Shown piece after piece: positions 35,946 to 43,941 of a DNA stretch of 64,000 bases. How positions within the stretch are numbered: the stretch's first letter is position 1; every line of letters begins with the position of its first letter. The stretch comes from JBHIET01 sp046760785 (lineage in GTDB: Bacteria > Chloroflexota > Anaerolineae > B4-G1). The position numbers were made by a program, and so were the translations under genes. The notes under the pieces were generated by a model. It searched no databases and had not been told where the DNA came from. It was given only the letters and a program-made list of their open reading frames with translations. Location: the NCBI GenBank assembly GCA_046760785.1, contig JBHIET010000006.1, forward strand, positions 1-64,000, given 5' to 3'.

Positions 35946-35954
35946 ATTATACCA
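35946..35954 (-). promoter_or_regulatory. Extended -10 promoter of the LCP gene
   Basis: TGGTATAAT on the minus strand, 45 bases before the LCP ATG; no convincing -35 box. Confidence 0.4.
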
Positions 35955-36059
35955 CGAAAGCCAGTCACCACCAGCAACGGGGGTACTTCAATCTGGGGAC
36001 AGGTTTGGCGTAAACCGCACCGGCCCTCCGGGCTGAGAAGGACTCGCGCCGTAGCCCAT

Positions 36060-36929
36060 TCACGGCGGCGTGGCCGTGGGAGTCGGCGTGTGCGTGGATG
36101 TAGGGGATGCTGTTGGGGTAGAGGTGGGCGTGTGTGTTGATGTAGGAGACGACGTTGAGGTGGGGGTCGGCGTATGCGTGGATGTGGAAGACACTGTTGG
36201 AGTAGAAGTCACAGTCGGTGTCAGTGTGGAGGTGAGCGTCAAGGTGGGAGTGGGGGACTCAGTAGGTGTGGGGGACTCGGTAGGTGTGGGAGTGTGTGTC
36301 GGGGTATGCGTACCAGTGCCTGTAGGAATGAGGGAGGGTGTGAGAGTGGGGGTAGGGGTCTGCGTAGAAGTAGGCCCAGGGGTCCAAGTAGGAACAGGGG
36401 TGGGAGTACAGGTGCGCGTAGGCGGCAACAGTGGCAGGAAGAGCGCCTGCCCGACGTAGATATTATAGCCAGACAGACAGTTGGCTTGCTGGATGGCCTC
36501 AATGCTCACGCCACAATATCGTGAGAGAGAGTAGAGAGTGTCATCCTGTTGCACGTAGTAGACAACCCAGTCGAGGGGCGGGCCGCAAGTGTAAGGCTGC
36601 GGAGTGGGACTGGCATAAGAGGGAAGAGGCGAGGTAGGGGGCGCAGAAGGGGTAAGCGTCGGCGGGATTTCTGTCTCCGCCGCAGGTTCCGTCGCGGGTT
36701 GCGGAGCGGTGGGAGAAGATAAAGGAGTGACCGTGGGCAGGAATATGGTCGGGGAGGGCCAGGGCACGACAATCTCCTGGGTAGGAGGTGGAGGTAGCGA
36801 AGTATTGAGTTGGCTCAGCAAGAACCCGCCCAGCAGCATACCCACGCTGATGAACGTGATGGCAAGGCTGCCGAGCAACTGCCGCACACCAGAGGCCTGA
36901 CTCGCACTGGAACGTAGTGACTCGCTCAC
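36060..36929 (-). CDS. LysM protein with a C-terminal Thr/Pro-rich tail
   Basis: A 289-residue protein: membrane segment at about 19-40, Pro/Thr linker, LysM domain (about 122-170; VYYVQQDDTLYSLSRYCGVS with extra Cys residues) and a 115-residue tail made of TPTPT and SPTSTHTPT repeats that runs to the stop with no domain after it. In related proteins such a linker usually precedes a further domain, so the C-terminus may have been lost; a repeat-like block common to 14020-14035 lies just past the stop (36016-36031). Its start overlaps the upstream kinase stop by four bases (ATGA on the minus strand), so the two are co-translated. Confidence 0.75.
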   Translation of the reverse strand: MSESLRSSASQASGVRQLLGSLAITFISVGMLLGGFLLSQLNTSLPPPPTQEIVVPWPSPTIFLPTVTPLSSPTAPQPATEPAAETEIPPTLTPSAPPTSPLPSYASPTPQPYTCGPPLDWVVYYVQQDDTLYSLSRYCGVSIEAIQQANCLSGYNIYVGQALFLPLLPPTRTCTPTPVPTWTPGPTSTQTPTPTLTPSLIPTGTGTHTPTHTPTPTESPTPTESPTPTLTLTSTLTPTVTSTPTVSSTSTHTPTPTSTSSPTSTHTPTSTPTASPTSTHTPTPTATPP

Positions 36930-39900
36930 CCCTCTACCTCAGCCTCACTGGAGCCAGTCTCCGACGACGAGTCACTGTCATCCTCGGGCGAGAGCGGCAG
37001 GATGAAACTGAAGGTGCTGCCCACTCCCATCTCGCTTTCCATCCAGATGCGCCCCCCGTTCGCCTCCACCAGGGCCTTGGCGATAGACAGACCAACTCCG
37101 GTTTCGCCCAGGCCAGCGATGAGGGGGTTATCGGCCCGATACAGACGCTGAAAGACCCGGCGCTGATCCTCAGGGGCTATGCCACCACCCGTATCAGTCA
37201 CGGACACGAGCAGATAATCAGGCAGGCCCTCGACCTGGTCGTCCTGCTCTTCCAGCCTAGCACGAACCAGGATTTCAGTTTCGGGCTGTGAACACTGAGA
37301 GGCATTAGATAGGAGATTCAATACGATCTGGTGAAGGCTATCTCGATCCGCGTGCACAGGAGGAAGCGCAGGCGGCATGTCGAGTTGCACGGCCAGTCCA
37401 CGCTCACTGAACTGGGCAGACAGCGACATGATCACATCCTCGACGACATTGACGATGTCAACTGGTCCGGGTGAAAGTGAGACCTGCCCGGCGTCTATGG
37501 TGGTGACCCTGATCAGATCGTCGAGCAGCCTTCCCATACGCTCGACGTTGGCCTGAACGCGCCGCAAGAACTGGCGCTGTGTCTCGCCGAGGATGCCAAC
37601 TGTCTCGCCCAACAACAAATCCGCATAGCCAGTGATGGAAGTCATCGGAGTGCGGAGTTCGTTAATGAGTGAGACAACCATCTCGCTTTGAACTGTTTCC
37701 TCCTCCGAATAAAACGTCACAACCAGCACCCCCGGCGAACCGGCTGCACCGGGGAGGCGTGTTAGTTCCGCCCGCACCATCTGTCCGTCCAGATCCAAGG
37801 CCACTGTGGCAGTCTCGCCAGCCTTAGCCCCTTCGCGCGAGAGTCTGTCGACCGCCTGGCCCCACAATGGCTCAGCGAACAGAGCCTTGAGAGGCTTGCC
37901 CGCCAACGTCGAAAGGGATGGATCTATGAGATGTTGAGCCCCCGTGCTGGCCATGATGATATTGCCCTGCTCGTCACCAAGCAAGGTGCCACTCAGCCTA
38001 CCGTCAGTTGGCCGCTCGGCCGGGGCCGACGCTGCTGCCCGGTCTTGTGCCTCCCGAAGCTCGGCCTGTACCTGCGCCAGTTGGCTCTGTAAATCATCCC
38101 GCGAGCGGGCAAGTTGCTCTGCCTTCTCTTTCCACCCGGCCAACGCTGCCGCCAGGTTCCGCGCTTCTTGGAGTTCAGCCCGTACCTGTGCCAGTTGGTT
38201 CTGCAAATCATTCCAAGAGCGGGCAAGTTGCTCGGCCCTCTCTTTCCACTTGGCCGCCGCCTGGCTTTGTGCTTCTTGAAGTTCGGTCTGTACCTGTGCC
38301 AGTTGGTTCTCCAAATCACTCCTGGAGCGGGCAAGTTGCTCTGCCCTCTCCTTCCACTCGATTGACTCGGTTGCCTGACTCTGCGCTTCCTCAAGTTCAG
38401 TCTGTACCTGCACCAGTTGGCTCTGCAAATCATCCCTGGAGTAGGCAAGCTGCTCTGCCTTCGCCTTCCACTCGGCCAGCTCGGCCTCCAACGCAGCGCG
38501 AGCCTCAGCCAATTCGCCTATCTCCTGTCGCCAGACATCGGCTTCGGCTATGGCCCGACCCTGAGCAGCAGTTTCCTGCTCCCGCAGGCGTAATTTGGTG
38601 GCCAGTTCCTCAACTCGTTGGCGGCGGCGCTCCAGCTCGTCTTCCAGTTCAGCCGTTCGCTGGGCCATACGGTGTGCTTCGCTGAGAGCTTCTTGCAGTT
38701 CGACGCTGCGGCCAGGCGCCTCCCAGCGGCGGGCACTGACCAGCGACGCAACGAGCGCTGCACCCACGGCCCGGACGATCTGTTCGTCGCGCGCTGTCCA
38801 TCGCTGCTGGGAGACCGGGTTCCCGACCAGCATAACGCCCAGCATGGTTTCCCCACCACTCAAGGGCTGTATCAGTAAAGGGCCTGGCCGCTCGAAGCCC
38901 AGGCTGCGGTACAGAGCAACAACGGTGGGATCCTTGCGCGGTGCACGTGCGCGCTGCAAGCGGTTGGTCTGGAGGGCAGTAGACAGCAAGGGATGGGCGG
39001 ATGCACGTAATTTCAGTTCTTGCTGCGCCAGCATCGCGCTCGTCGAAGGATGGAGAGCAACGATGCGTACTCCCCTGGGCGGCTTCGGAAGCGTAAGGCC
39101 TATGGCGACCATGTCGGTTCCCAGCGTGCGAGCGATGGGCACAACGGCTGATTTCAGAGCGGCCTCGATATCGCGAGCTGCCTCGATGCGCCGGACAGCG
39201 TCGAGGATGCTGACTACTTCCAGAGCGGCATCTCCACCAGTGACCGGAGACACGCTCAGCGCACGGCGGTACACGAGGCCCGCCAACAGCGGCAATGCAG
39301 CCAGGTTGGCCAACCACACCCACCCGGCGACGTGGGAAGTAGCGATCGGAAAGACAAACTGTAGGGCATGACCGGTGAGCCATAGAGCAAACAGACAGGC
39401 AGTCAGGCTCCAATCACCCCTGCGCCAAGTCAAACTGGCAATGAGGGCCAACACGAGGGTCGCTATACTGGAGAGTCCCCACGCCTTCTCTTGCCAATAG
39501 CCGCCGTAGATGAAGCCCTGGGCCTCAGCCTGCGGCCAGAGAGTGGCAAAGGCTGCATAAGCACCCATGGCTATCAGGAGGGTAAGGAGCAACAGCATCA
39601 GGCCCAAGCGCGCATGTCGCTCCAGGATCGGCAGGAACGCCCAAGCAGCCAGCAGCACCGTGGCGAGGTCAAGGAAGCGCTCAAGCGGGGGCAGAACGAC
39701 GTTGAGCGACACCACGCCAACGAGATCCATTACAGCAACGAGCATCAACAACGTGCGCGCAAGCGCTAAACCGATCCCGGTCACCAGCAATCGCATGGCT
39801 GCCGCATCACGGCGGTGACGATTCCAGTGCCCGAATGCTATTCCCAGAACGATTTGGATAGCAAACAGCGTCACCAGATGATAGACCAAATCACCAGGCG

Positions 39901-39940
39901 GAGTAATGATCAATTCGACAAAATCTTGCAGAAGCTTCAT
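36926..39940 (-). CDS. Membrane sensor kinase-like protein lacking the phosphoacceptor histidine
   Basis: A 1004-residue protein with about seven membrane helices (residues 10-225), a GAF-like domain (about 250-400), a long coiled coil (about 410-650) made of four roughly 40-residue repeats (QLARSRDDLQSQLAQVQ units), a PAS-like region (655-750), a HisKA helix and a HATPase domain (about 870-985). In the HisKA box the usual SHELRTP reads INELRTP, with N760 in place of His, while the ATPase G boxes (DTGGGIAP, GVGLSIAKAL) remain. It probably cannot autophosphorylate by the standard route. It is the first gene of a pair with the LysM protein; a strong promoter lies upstream. Confidence 0.88.
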   Translation of the reverse strand: MKLLQDFVELIITPPGDLVYHLVTLFAIQIVLGIAFGHWNRHRRDAAAMRLLVTGIGLALARTLLMLVAVMDLVGVVSLNVVLPPLERFLDLATVLLAAWAFLPILERHARLGLMLLLLTLLIAMGAYAAFATLWPQAEAQGFIYGGYWQEKAWGLSSIATLVLALIASLTWRRGDWSLTACLFALWLTGHALQFVFPIATSHVAGWVWLANLAALPLLAGLVYRRALSVSPVTGGDAALEVVSILDAVRRIEAARDIEAALKSAVVPIARTLGTDMVAIGLTLPKPPRGVRIVALHPSTSAMLAQQELKLRASAHPLLSTALQTNRLQRARAPRKDPTVVALYRSLGFERPGPLLIQPLSGGETMLGVMLVGNPVSQQRWTARDEQIVRAVGAALVASLVSARRWEAPGRSVELQEALSEAHRMAQRTAELEDELERRRQRVEELATKLRLREQETAAQGRAIAEADVWRQEIGELAEARAALEAELAEWKAKAEQLAYSRDDLQSQLVQVQTELEEAQSQATESIEWKERAEQLARSRSDLENQLAQVQTELQEAQSQAAAKWKERAEQLARSWNDLQNQLAQVRAELQEARNLAAALAGWKEKAEQLARSRDDLQSQLAQVQAELREAQDRAAASAPAERPTDGRLSGTLLGDEQGNIIMASTGAQHLIDPSLSTLAGKPLKALFAEPLWGQAVDRLSREGAKAGETATVALDLDGQMVRAELTRLPGAAGSPGVLVVTFYSEEETVQSEMVVSLINELRTPMTSITGYADLLLGETVGILGETQRQFLRRVQANVERMGRLLDDLIRVTTIDAGQVSLSPGPVDIVNVVEDVIMSLSAQFSERGLAVQLDMPPALPPVHADRDSLHQIVLNLLSNASQCSQPETEILVRARLEEQDDQVEGLPDYLLVSVTDTGGGIAPEDQRRVFQRLYRADNPLIAGLGETGVGLSIAKALVEANGGRIWMESEMGVGSTFSFILPLSPEDDSDSSSETGSSEAEVEG
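38040..38490 (-). repeat. Coding repeats of the coiled coil
   Basis: About four imperfect units of 111-120 bases encode the coiled-coil segments, each starting near a GAGCGGGCAAGTTGCTC-type block. All unit lengths keep the frame. Confidence 0.8.
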
Positions 39941-40011
39941 CGTCCAGTTGTGATTGGCTGGAGGCTATTGCTGCTCGGCCCGGTGGTGGGTGTTGGCCCC
40001 AAGCTGTCCCG

Positions 40012-40040
40012 ATTGTACACCAGGGTCCATCGGCAGTCAA
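40012..40040 (-). promoter_or_regulatory. Promoter of the histidine-less kinase/LysM pair
   Basis: TTGACT (40035-40040) and TACAAT (40012-40017) on the minus strand with 17-bp spacing, about 70 bases before the kinase start. Confidence 0.65.
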
Positions 40041-40072
40041 TTCACACGTTCACCTCGCGCCAACTGCCATAA

Positions 40073-40109
40073 GATTATACCATAGCAATGAAAGAAAAGG
40101 TAGTTGCCT
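40073..40109 (-). repeat. Shared 37-bp block with -10-like box, copy 2
   Basis: Reverse complement reads AGGCAACTACCTTTT, then CATTGCTATGGTATAATC, matching 21928-21963. It abuts the element end at 40115. Confidence 0.55.
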
Positions 40110-40114
40110 CGTTA

Positions 40115-40181
40115 CTACCTTGACAATGTCAGATTAACATAAAGGCTGCACTTGCTCGCCGGTGCTCGTAGCCCCCGTCCT
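40115..40181 (+). mobile_element. Truncated copy of inverted-repeat element family 2
   Basis: Left end CTACCTTGACAATGTCAGAT and the first 65 or so bases match the full copies at 45764 and 53508 (TGCACTTGCTCGCCGGTGCT). After 40181 the similarity stops and no right end follows. Confidence 0.65.
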
Positions 40182-40273
40182 CCGAACGGTTTCGATATAC
40201 CGCTCCCTGTGGTTACAGCTACTCAACCAGCGCTCGCTCAAAACTGCATCCGGCCCGAGTGGCAACGTGCCTC

Positions 40274-40303
40274 TTGACATTTCGCACAGGGCGAGTATAT
40301 AAT
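40274..40303 (+). promoter_or_regulatory. Promoter with a long leader before the TPR gene
   Basis: TTGACA (40274-40279) and TATAAT (40298-40303) with 18-bp spacing. The gene starts 235 bases later. The leader 40310-40538 has no recognised motif. Confidence 0.6.
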
Positions 40304-40538
40304 CGTACCAAGATGCAGAGTCCCGCCCACATCGTTCGTGTAACACTACGGCAGCGAATGTCGTGGCGATGAACCAGCCGATCCCCCCAACGCCGGTTGC
40401 TCAATGGCGGCTGTTTGGAGCACGCACGCTCCGGATGTCTGCCGCTTTCACTTCGTGCTTGCAAAGGCGGCTCATGGAACGAAAACGACGTGATCCCGAT
40501 GAGACAACAACGTCATCCTGGCGATGAGAAGTGAAGAA

Positions 40539-41276
40539 ATGAGCGACTTGCTACAACGGGGCATTGCAGCCCTCAAAGCGGGGGACAAAGTGCAAGCACG
40601 CCGCCTGCTCGGCCGCGCCATTCAAACGGACCCTCAAGACGAGCAAGCGTGGCTGTGGCTATCCGGTGCCGTCGAAAGCGACCAAGAGCGGTTGAGGTGC
40701 CTCAACAAAGCCCTGGAGATCAACCCAGCCAGCGAGGCGGCAAAACGTGGGTTGGCTGCGCTCCAAGAGAAACAAGCGAGCAAACCCGCGAAGGCGGCAA
40801 AACCTTTCCCCTGGGTCGCCGAGGTGCCCCTCGCACAGCCGCAACCGCCTCAGCCCGTTCCCGCCACGTTGGACCATTCCCGCACACTAGATCAACTGCC
40901 TCCAGAGCAGCGGAAGGCACTGGAGGGTTTCTCCGCTCTCATTGCCCAAGAACTGGCCAGCGGCAGGAGTCGAAAAGAGATCGTCAAGCGGCTGGTCAAA
41001 CGAGGTTTCCCGCGAAAAGCGGTTAAACAACTCGTTGACGAAGTAGCGCGCATGGCAAAACGCACTCGCCGTACCCAATTCAAGGACATACGTCAAGGCT
41101 GGTGGACAGTGCGGAAAGTGGCCAGGTTGATCATAGCCCCCATAACCATTCTGGCTATGCTTGGAGCTTCACTCATATTCTTCAAGGGAGATCGCGCCGC
41201 TACACTCCTTAGTTTGCCGGTCGGGCTGGTCATAGGAATCGTGTTAGTGTGGCTGCTGGGCCGGGCGTGGGATTGA
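40539..41276 (+). CDS. TPR-repeat membrane protein
   Basis: A 245-residue protein. Residues about 1-80 hold two tetratricopeptide-like repeats (AIQTDPQDEQAWLWLSGAV, ALEINPASEAA), a common N-terminal module of Chloroflexi proteins that scaffolds protein contacts. A Pro/Gln-rich linker leads to a basic helical region (about 120-190, with KEIVKRLVKRGFPRKAVKQL) and two C-terminal membrane helices (about 195-215 and 222-243). The start MSDLLQRGIA was preferred over an ATG five codons upstream, which has no ribosome site. Function unknown; possibly a membrane scaffold. Confidence 0.75.
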   Translation: MSDLLQRGIAALKAGDKVQARRLLGRAIQTDPQDEQAWLWLSGAVESDQERLRCLNKALEINPASEAAKRGLAALQEKQASKPAKAAKPFPWVAEVPLAQPQPPQPVPATLDHSRTLDQLPPEQRKALEGFSALIAQELASGRSRKEIVKRLVKRGFPRKAVKQLVDEVARMAKRTRRTQFKDIRQGWWTVRKVARLIIAPITILAMLGASLIFFKGDRAATLLSLPVGLVIGIVLVWLLGRAWD

Positions 41277-41286
41277 TTTCAATGAC

Positions 41287-41299
41287 AGTGACCGTCACT
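41287..41299. promoter_or_regulatory. Small palindrome before the thioesterase gene
   Basis: AGTGAC-C-GTCACT, 48 bases upstream of the thioesterase start. It may be an operator; nothing else supports this. Confidence 0.25.
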
Positions 41300-41346
41300 C
41301 AAGAAGCGACTTTCTCGAGACCAGTATCAAGCATTGAGCATCGAAT

Positions 41347-41814
41347 ATGAACAAACAACCCAACTCCCGCATGTGCTTCCTCTGCGGCCTGCAAAACCCG
41401 GTCGGCCTCAAACTGGCCTTCTACGAGAACCCCGAGACCGGGCAGGTGCAGACCGAATTCATCGTGCCCGCAGAGTACCAGGGCTACCCCGGCGTCGTCC
41501 ACGGTGGCATCGTCGCCGCTGTCCTGGACGAGATCGCCGGGCGAGCAGTGATGCTGGGTGGCTCTGACGAGAATTTGATGGCGACGCTCCGCCTTACCGT
41601 CCACTACCGCCGCCCCACCCCTACCGAAACCCTCCTGACCGCTGTGGGCTGGGTAGAGAAGATGGGCGGGACGGGCGCACGGGTGGCTGGCGAGATCCGC
41701 CTGCTCGACGGCACCGTCACCGCCGAGTGCGAAGCTGTCCTGACCACCGTGCCAGAGGAGTTCCGTGCCCGGTGGGAGCCAGAAAAGGCGTATTGGAAGG
41801 TGTACGAAATGTAG
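41347..41814 (+). CDS. PaaI-family hotdog thioesterase
   Basis: Predicted acyl-CoA thioesterase of 155 residues with a hotdog fold. The signature VVHGGIVAAVLDEIAGRAV, with the conserved HGG and the catalytic Asp/Glu on the central helix, is near residues 55-75, and the strand TLRLTVHYRRPTP follows. An N-terminal MCFLCG carries two Cys residues. The substrate is not predictable. It follows the TPR gene by 70 bases on the same strand. Confidence 0.85.
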   Translation: MNKQPNSRMCFLCGLQNPVGLKLAFYENPETGQVQTEFIVPAEYQGYPGVVHGGIVAAVLDEIAGRAVMLGGSDENLMATLRLTVHYRRPTPTETLLTAVGWVEKMGGTGARVAGEIRLLDGTVTAECEAVLTTVPEEFRARWEPEKAYWKVYEM

Positions 41815-41859
41815 GCGTGAACCCTTGTGGTCGCCCTGGCGAGCAGGCTTCGTCCTGAG

Positions 41860-41924
41860 GCGCTTCGGCTGAGGACGTTCGACTGAGCTCAGACTTCGGC
41901 GAGCTCAGTCGAGCCGTCGAAGCC
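41860..41924 (-). repeat. 65-bp palindromic repeat C, intergenic copy
   Basis: Opposite orientation to the copy inside fmt (22877-22941), 63 of 65 identical. Surrounding DNA (41826-41960) holds further TTCGGCTGAG/CTCAGCCGAA-type half-palindromes. Confidence 0.85.
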
Positions 41925-41997
41925 CTCAGCAGCGAAGCCTCAGCCCGAAGGGCGCAAAGTCTGTCTCTACCCCAAATTATTGGCAGATACGTCGGCG

Positions 41998-42187
41998 GGT
42001 AGTCTCCCTGTAAAGTGTTGGTAGCGTTTGTCGCCCACTGCCAGGCGCTGAACCGCCTGGCTCAGAGCTAAACCCCGCTTCGCGGGCTCCCCTACAGCCT
42101 CCATAAGGAGGGTTGGGCTTTTAGCCTGACGGTTTAGCGTCCGGCGGGCCGGGTAAAGCAGCACCAACACCCAAGAGGGAGACTACC
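41998..42187. mobile_element. Inverted-repeat element family 1, copy with 8-bp target duplication
   Basis: A 190-bp non-coding element with terminal inverted repeats of about 24 bases (GGTAGTCTCCCT at the left, AGGGAGACTACC at the right, then TGTTGG/CCAACA). It is flanked by perfect direct repeats CGTCGGCG at 41990-41997 and 42188-42195. The interior contains paired hairpins (AGGCGCTGAACCGCCTGG, GACGGTTTAGCGTCCGGC). No transposase is encoded. This is the hallmark of a miniature inverted-repeat transposable element moved by a transposase elsewhere. Confidence 0.85.
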
Positions 42188-42238
42188 CGTCGGCGAGACC
42201 CGGAGGCTGGAGTTCCGGGAGCCCTCCTGGGAACGTAT

Positions 42239-42388
42239 CTATGCACTACCAACTGCTGCGTCGGGTCGGAGGTCTATCTTGAGGCTGGCTGTCGTATTGG
42301 CACAGGGGCTACGCTGCGCCGGGCTATCGTCCTGCACGGCGCGACCGCTGAAGCGGGGACAACCATCGAGGAGACGGTGGTCGGTTAA
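42239..42388 (+). pseudogene. C-terminal remnant of a hexapeptide-repeat nucleotidyltransferase-like gene
   Basis: The plus-strand frame ending at TAA 42386-42388 reads VGSEVYLEAGCRIGTGATLR, then RAIVLHGATAEAGTTIEETV. This is the left-handed beta-helix end typical of sugar-phosphate nucleotidyltransferases such as mannose-1-phosphate guanylyltransferases. Upstream of about 42239 the similarity is lost and the element at 41998-42187 follows. No start, no catalytic domain. The identification is by pattern only. Confidence 0.45.
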
Positions 42389-42417
42389 AAGAAAAAGCGC
42401 AAGGTACCCCCCTGCGC
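42387..42417 (-). terminator. Rho-independent terminator of the atp-mreB unit
   Basis: Minus strand: 8-bp stem (42410-42417 with 42397-42404, one G-T pair) with a 5-base loop and a following TTTTTCTTTT. It lies 27 bases past the mreB stop. Confidence 0.85.
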
Positions 42418-42443
42418 CTTCTGTCCCCTCAACTGTTCTTTCG

Positions 42444-43448
42444 CTATAGGTCAGGCACGCTGCGCCGGAGAATCTCGTACTGCTCCAATGCCCGTCCCGC
42501 CCCCAGTGCCACACAGGCGATGGGAGCGTCGGCCACGTAGGCCGGTACACCGGTCTCGCGCGCGATCAGCTCATCCACCTTGCGCAATAGCGCACCGCCG
42601 CCGACCAGTACCATACCACGGTCAATGATGTCCGACGACAACTCCGGCGGCGTCTTCTCCAGCACCGACTTGATCGCACTGACCACTGCCGAGAGAGGCT
42701 CAGAAAGTGCCTCGGTGACCTCCTCGGAACTGATGGTGATGGTGCGGGGCAGCCCAGCGACCTGATCGCGGCCCTGCACCTCCATACACTTCTCCTCCTC
42801 CAGCTGCAGCGCGGCACCGATGCGGATCTTGATCTCCTCCGCCGTCGGCTGGCCGATCATCAAGTTGTACTTGCGACGGATATAGGCCGCGATCGCTTCA
42901 TCCATTCGCAGGCCACCAATGCGGATCGAATTTGCCACCACAATTCCGTTCATCGCAAAGACGGCCGCTTCCGTCGCTCCACCTCCTAGGTCCACGACCA
43001 TGTTGCCTGCCGGTGCCCCAATCGGCAAGCCAGCCCCTAGTGCTCCGGCCAACGGCTCTGGTATCAAGTGCGCCCGGCTGGCACCGGCATCCAGCGCGGC
43101 TTCGCGCACCGCTCGCCGTTCCACACTCGTCACGCCATAAGGCACGCTGATCATCACCCGTGGTTTGAACAGCATGAAACGCCCACAGGCTTTGCGGATG
43201 AAGTATTCCAGCATCCGTTGGGTCACCCGGTAATCCGCGATCACGCCGTCGCGCATCGGGCGCATCACCTCAATGGCGTCTGGTGTGCGACCCAGCATGG
43301 CCTTGGCTTCCTCGCCTACGGCCACGATCCTGTATTCGTCGGACGAGATGGCGACTACCGAGGGCTCCTGCAAAACGATCCCCTGCCCTCGCACGCCCAC
43401 CAATACGTTAACCGTACCCAGGTCAACCCCCAGCTGTTTTCCAAACAT
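42444..43448 (-). CDS. mreB: Rod shape-determining protein MreB
   Basis: Bacterial actin that organises lateral wall synthesis. The 334-residue protein has the phosphate-1 motif LGVDLGTVNVLV, the connect motif region RPMRDGVIADYRVTQRML, phosphate-2 VVDLGGGATEAAVF and the adenosine motif GMVLVGGGALLRKVDEL. It ends at the operon terminator and starts 27 bases after atpC, so it is likely co-transcribed with the ATPase genes. An MreB homologue near atpC is also found in several Firmicutes (mbl). No mreC or mreD is nearby. Confidence 0.94.
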   Translation of the reverse strand: MFGKQLGVDLGTVNVLVGVRGQGIVLQEPSVVAISSDEYRIVAVGEEAKAMLGRTPDAIEVMRPMRDGVIADYRVTQRMLEYFIRKACGRFMLFKPRVMISVPYGVTSVERRAVREAALDAGASRAHLIPEPLAGALGAGLPIGAPAGNMVVDLGGGATEAAVFAMNGIVVANSIRIGGLRMDEAIAAYIRRKYNLMIGQPTAEEIKIRIGAALQLEEEKCMEVQGRDQVAGLPRTITISSEEVTEALSEPLSAVVSAIKSVLEKTPPELSSDIIDRGMVLVGGGALLRKVDELIARETGVPAYVADAPIACVALGAGRALEQYEILRRSVPDL

Positions 43449-43475
43449 CCAGTATCGCTTAGTCCTCCTTCCCGA

Positions 43476-43922
43476 TTATTCGCTCGTGCCCGCTTCGGGA
43501 TATGGCGGCGTGATGCGGCGCCGGCGGCGCCGTCTTGCCACCTTGAGCCGCACCTGGGAGCGCCGCAGCGCCACCTCAGTCAGCCGCCGTTCCTCGGGTG
43601 GCACTGTACCCAGCATCTCCAGTGCACGCTGGCGGGCCGCTTCCGCCCGCGCCTCGTCGATCTCATCAGCCCGCTCAGCCATGTCGGCCAGGACGATCAC
43701 CTCATCGGGCAGGACGTGCATGAAGCCGCCGTGGATGGCAAAGTAGTACTCCTCCTCGCCAACCCGCGTGCACAACTCGCCCTCCGCCAGTTGAGTGATG
43801 AGTGGCGCATGCTTGGGCAGGATGCCCAACTGTCCCTCAACGCCCGGCACAAGCACAATATCTACTTCGCCACTATACAACTCTCGCTCTGGAGAGACGA
43901 TGGTCAATTTCAAACCGGCCAC
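43476..43922 (-). CDS. atpC: ATP synthase F1 epsilon subunit
   Basis: The epsilon subunit regulates and couples the rotor. The 148-residue form starts at GTG (VAGLKLTIVSPERELYSG) with AAGGGG upstream; an ATG 11 codons earlier gives an unlikely N-terminus. The N-terminal beta-sandwich (KLTIVSPERELYSGEVD, GQLGILPKHAPLITQL) and the C-terminal helical region, ending in an Arg-rich stretch KVARRRRRRRI, are present. It is separated from atpD by the amidohydrolase gene (19 bases downstream of that gene's stop), which is unusual for an F1 operon. Confidence 0.93.
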   Translation of the reverse strand: MAGLKLTIVSPERELYSGEVDIVLVPGVEGQLGILPKHAPLITQLAEGELCTRVGEEEYYFAIHGGFMHVLPDEVIVLADMAERADEIDEARAEAARQRALEMLGTVPPEERRLTEVALRRSQVRLKVARRRRRRRITPPYPEAGTSE

Positions 43923-43941
43923 AAATATCCCCTTCTGAGAT

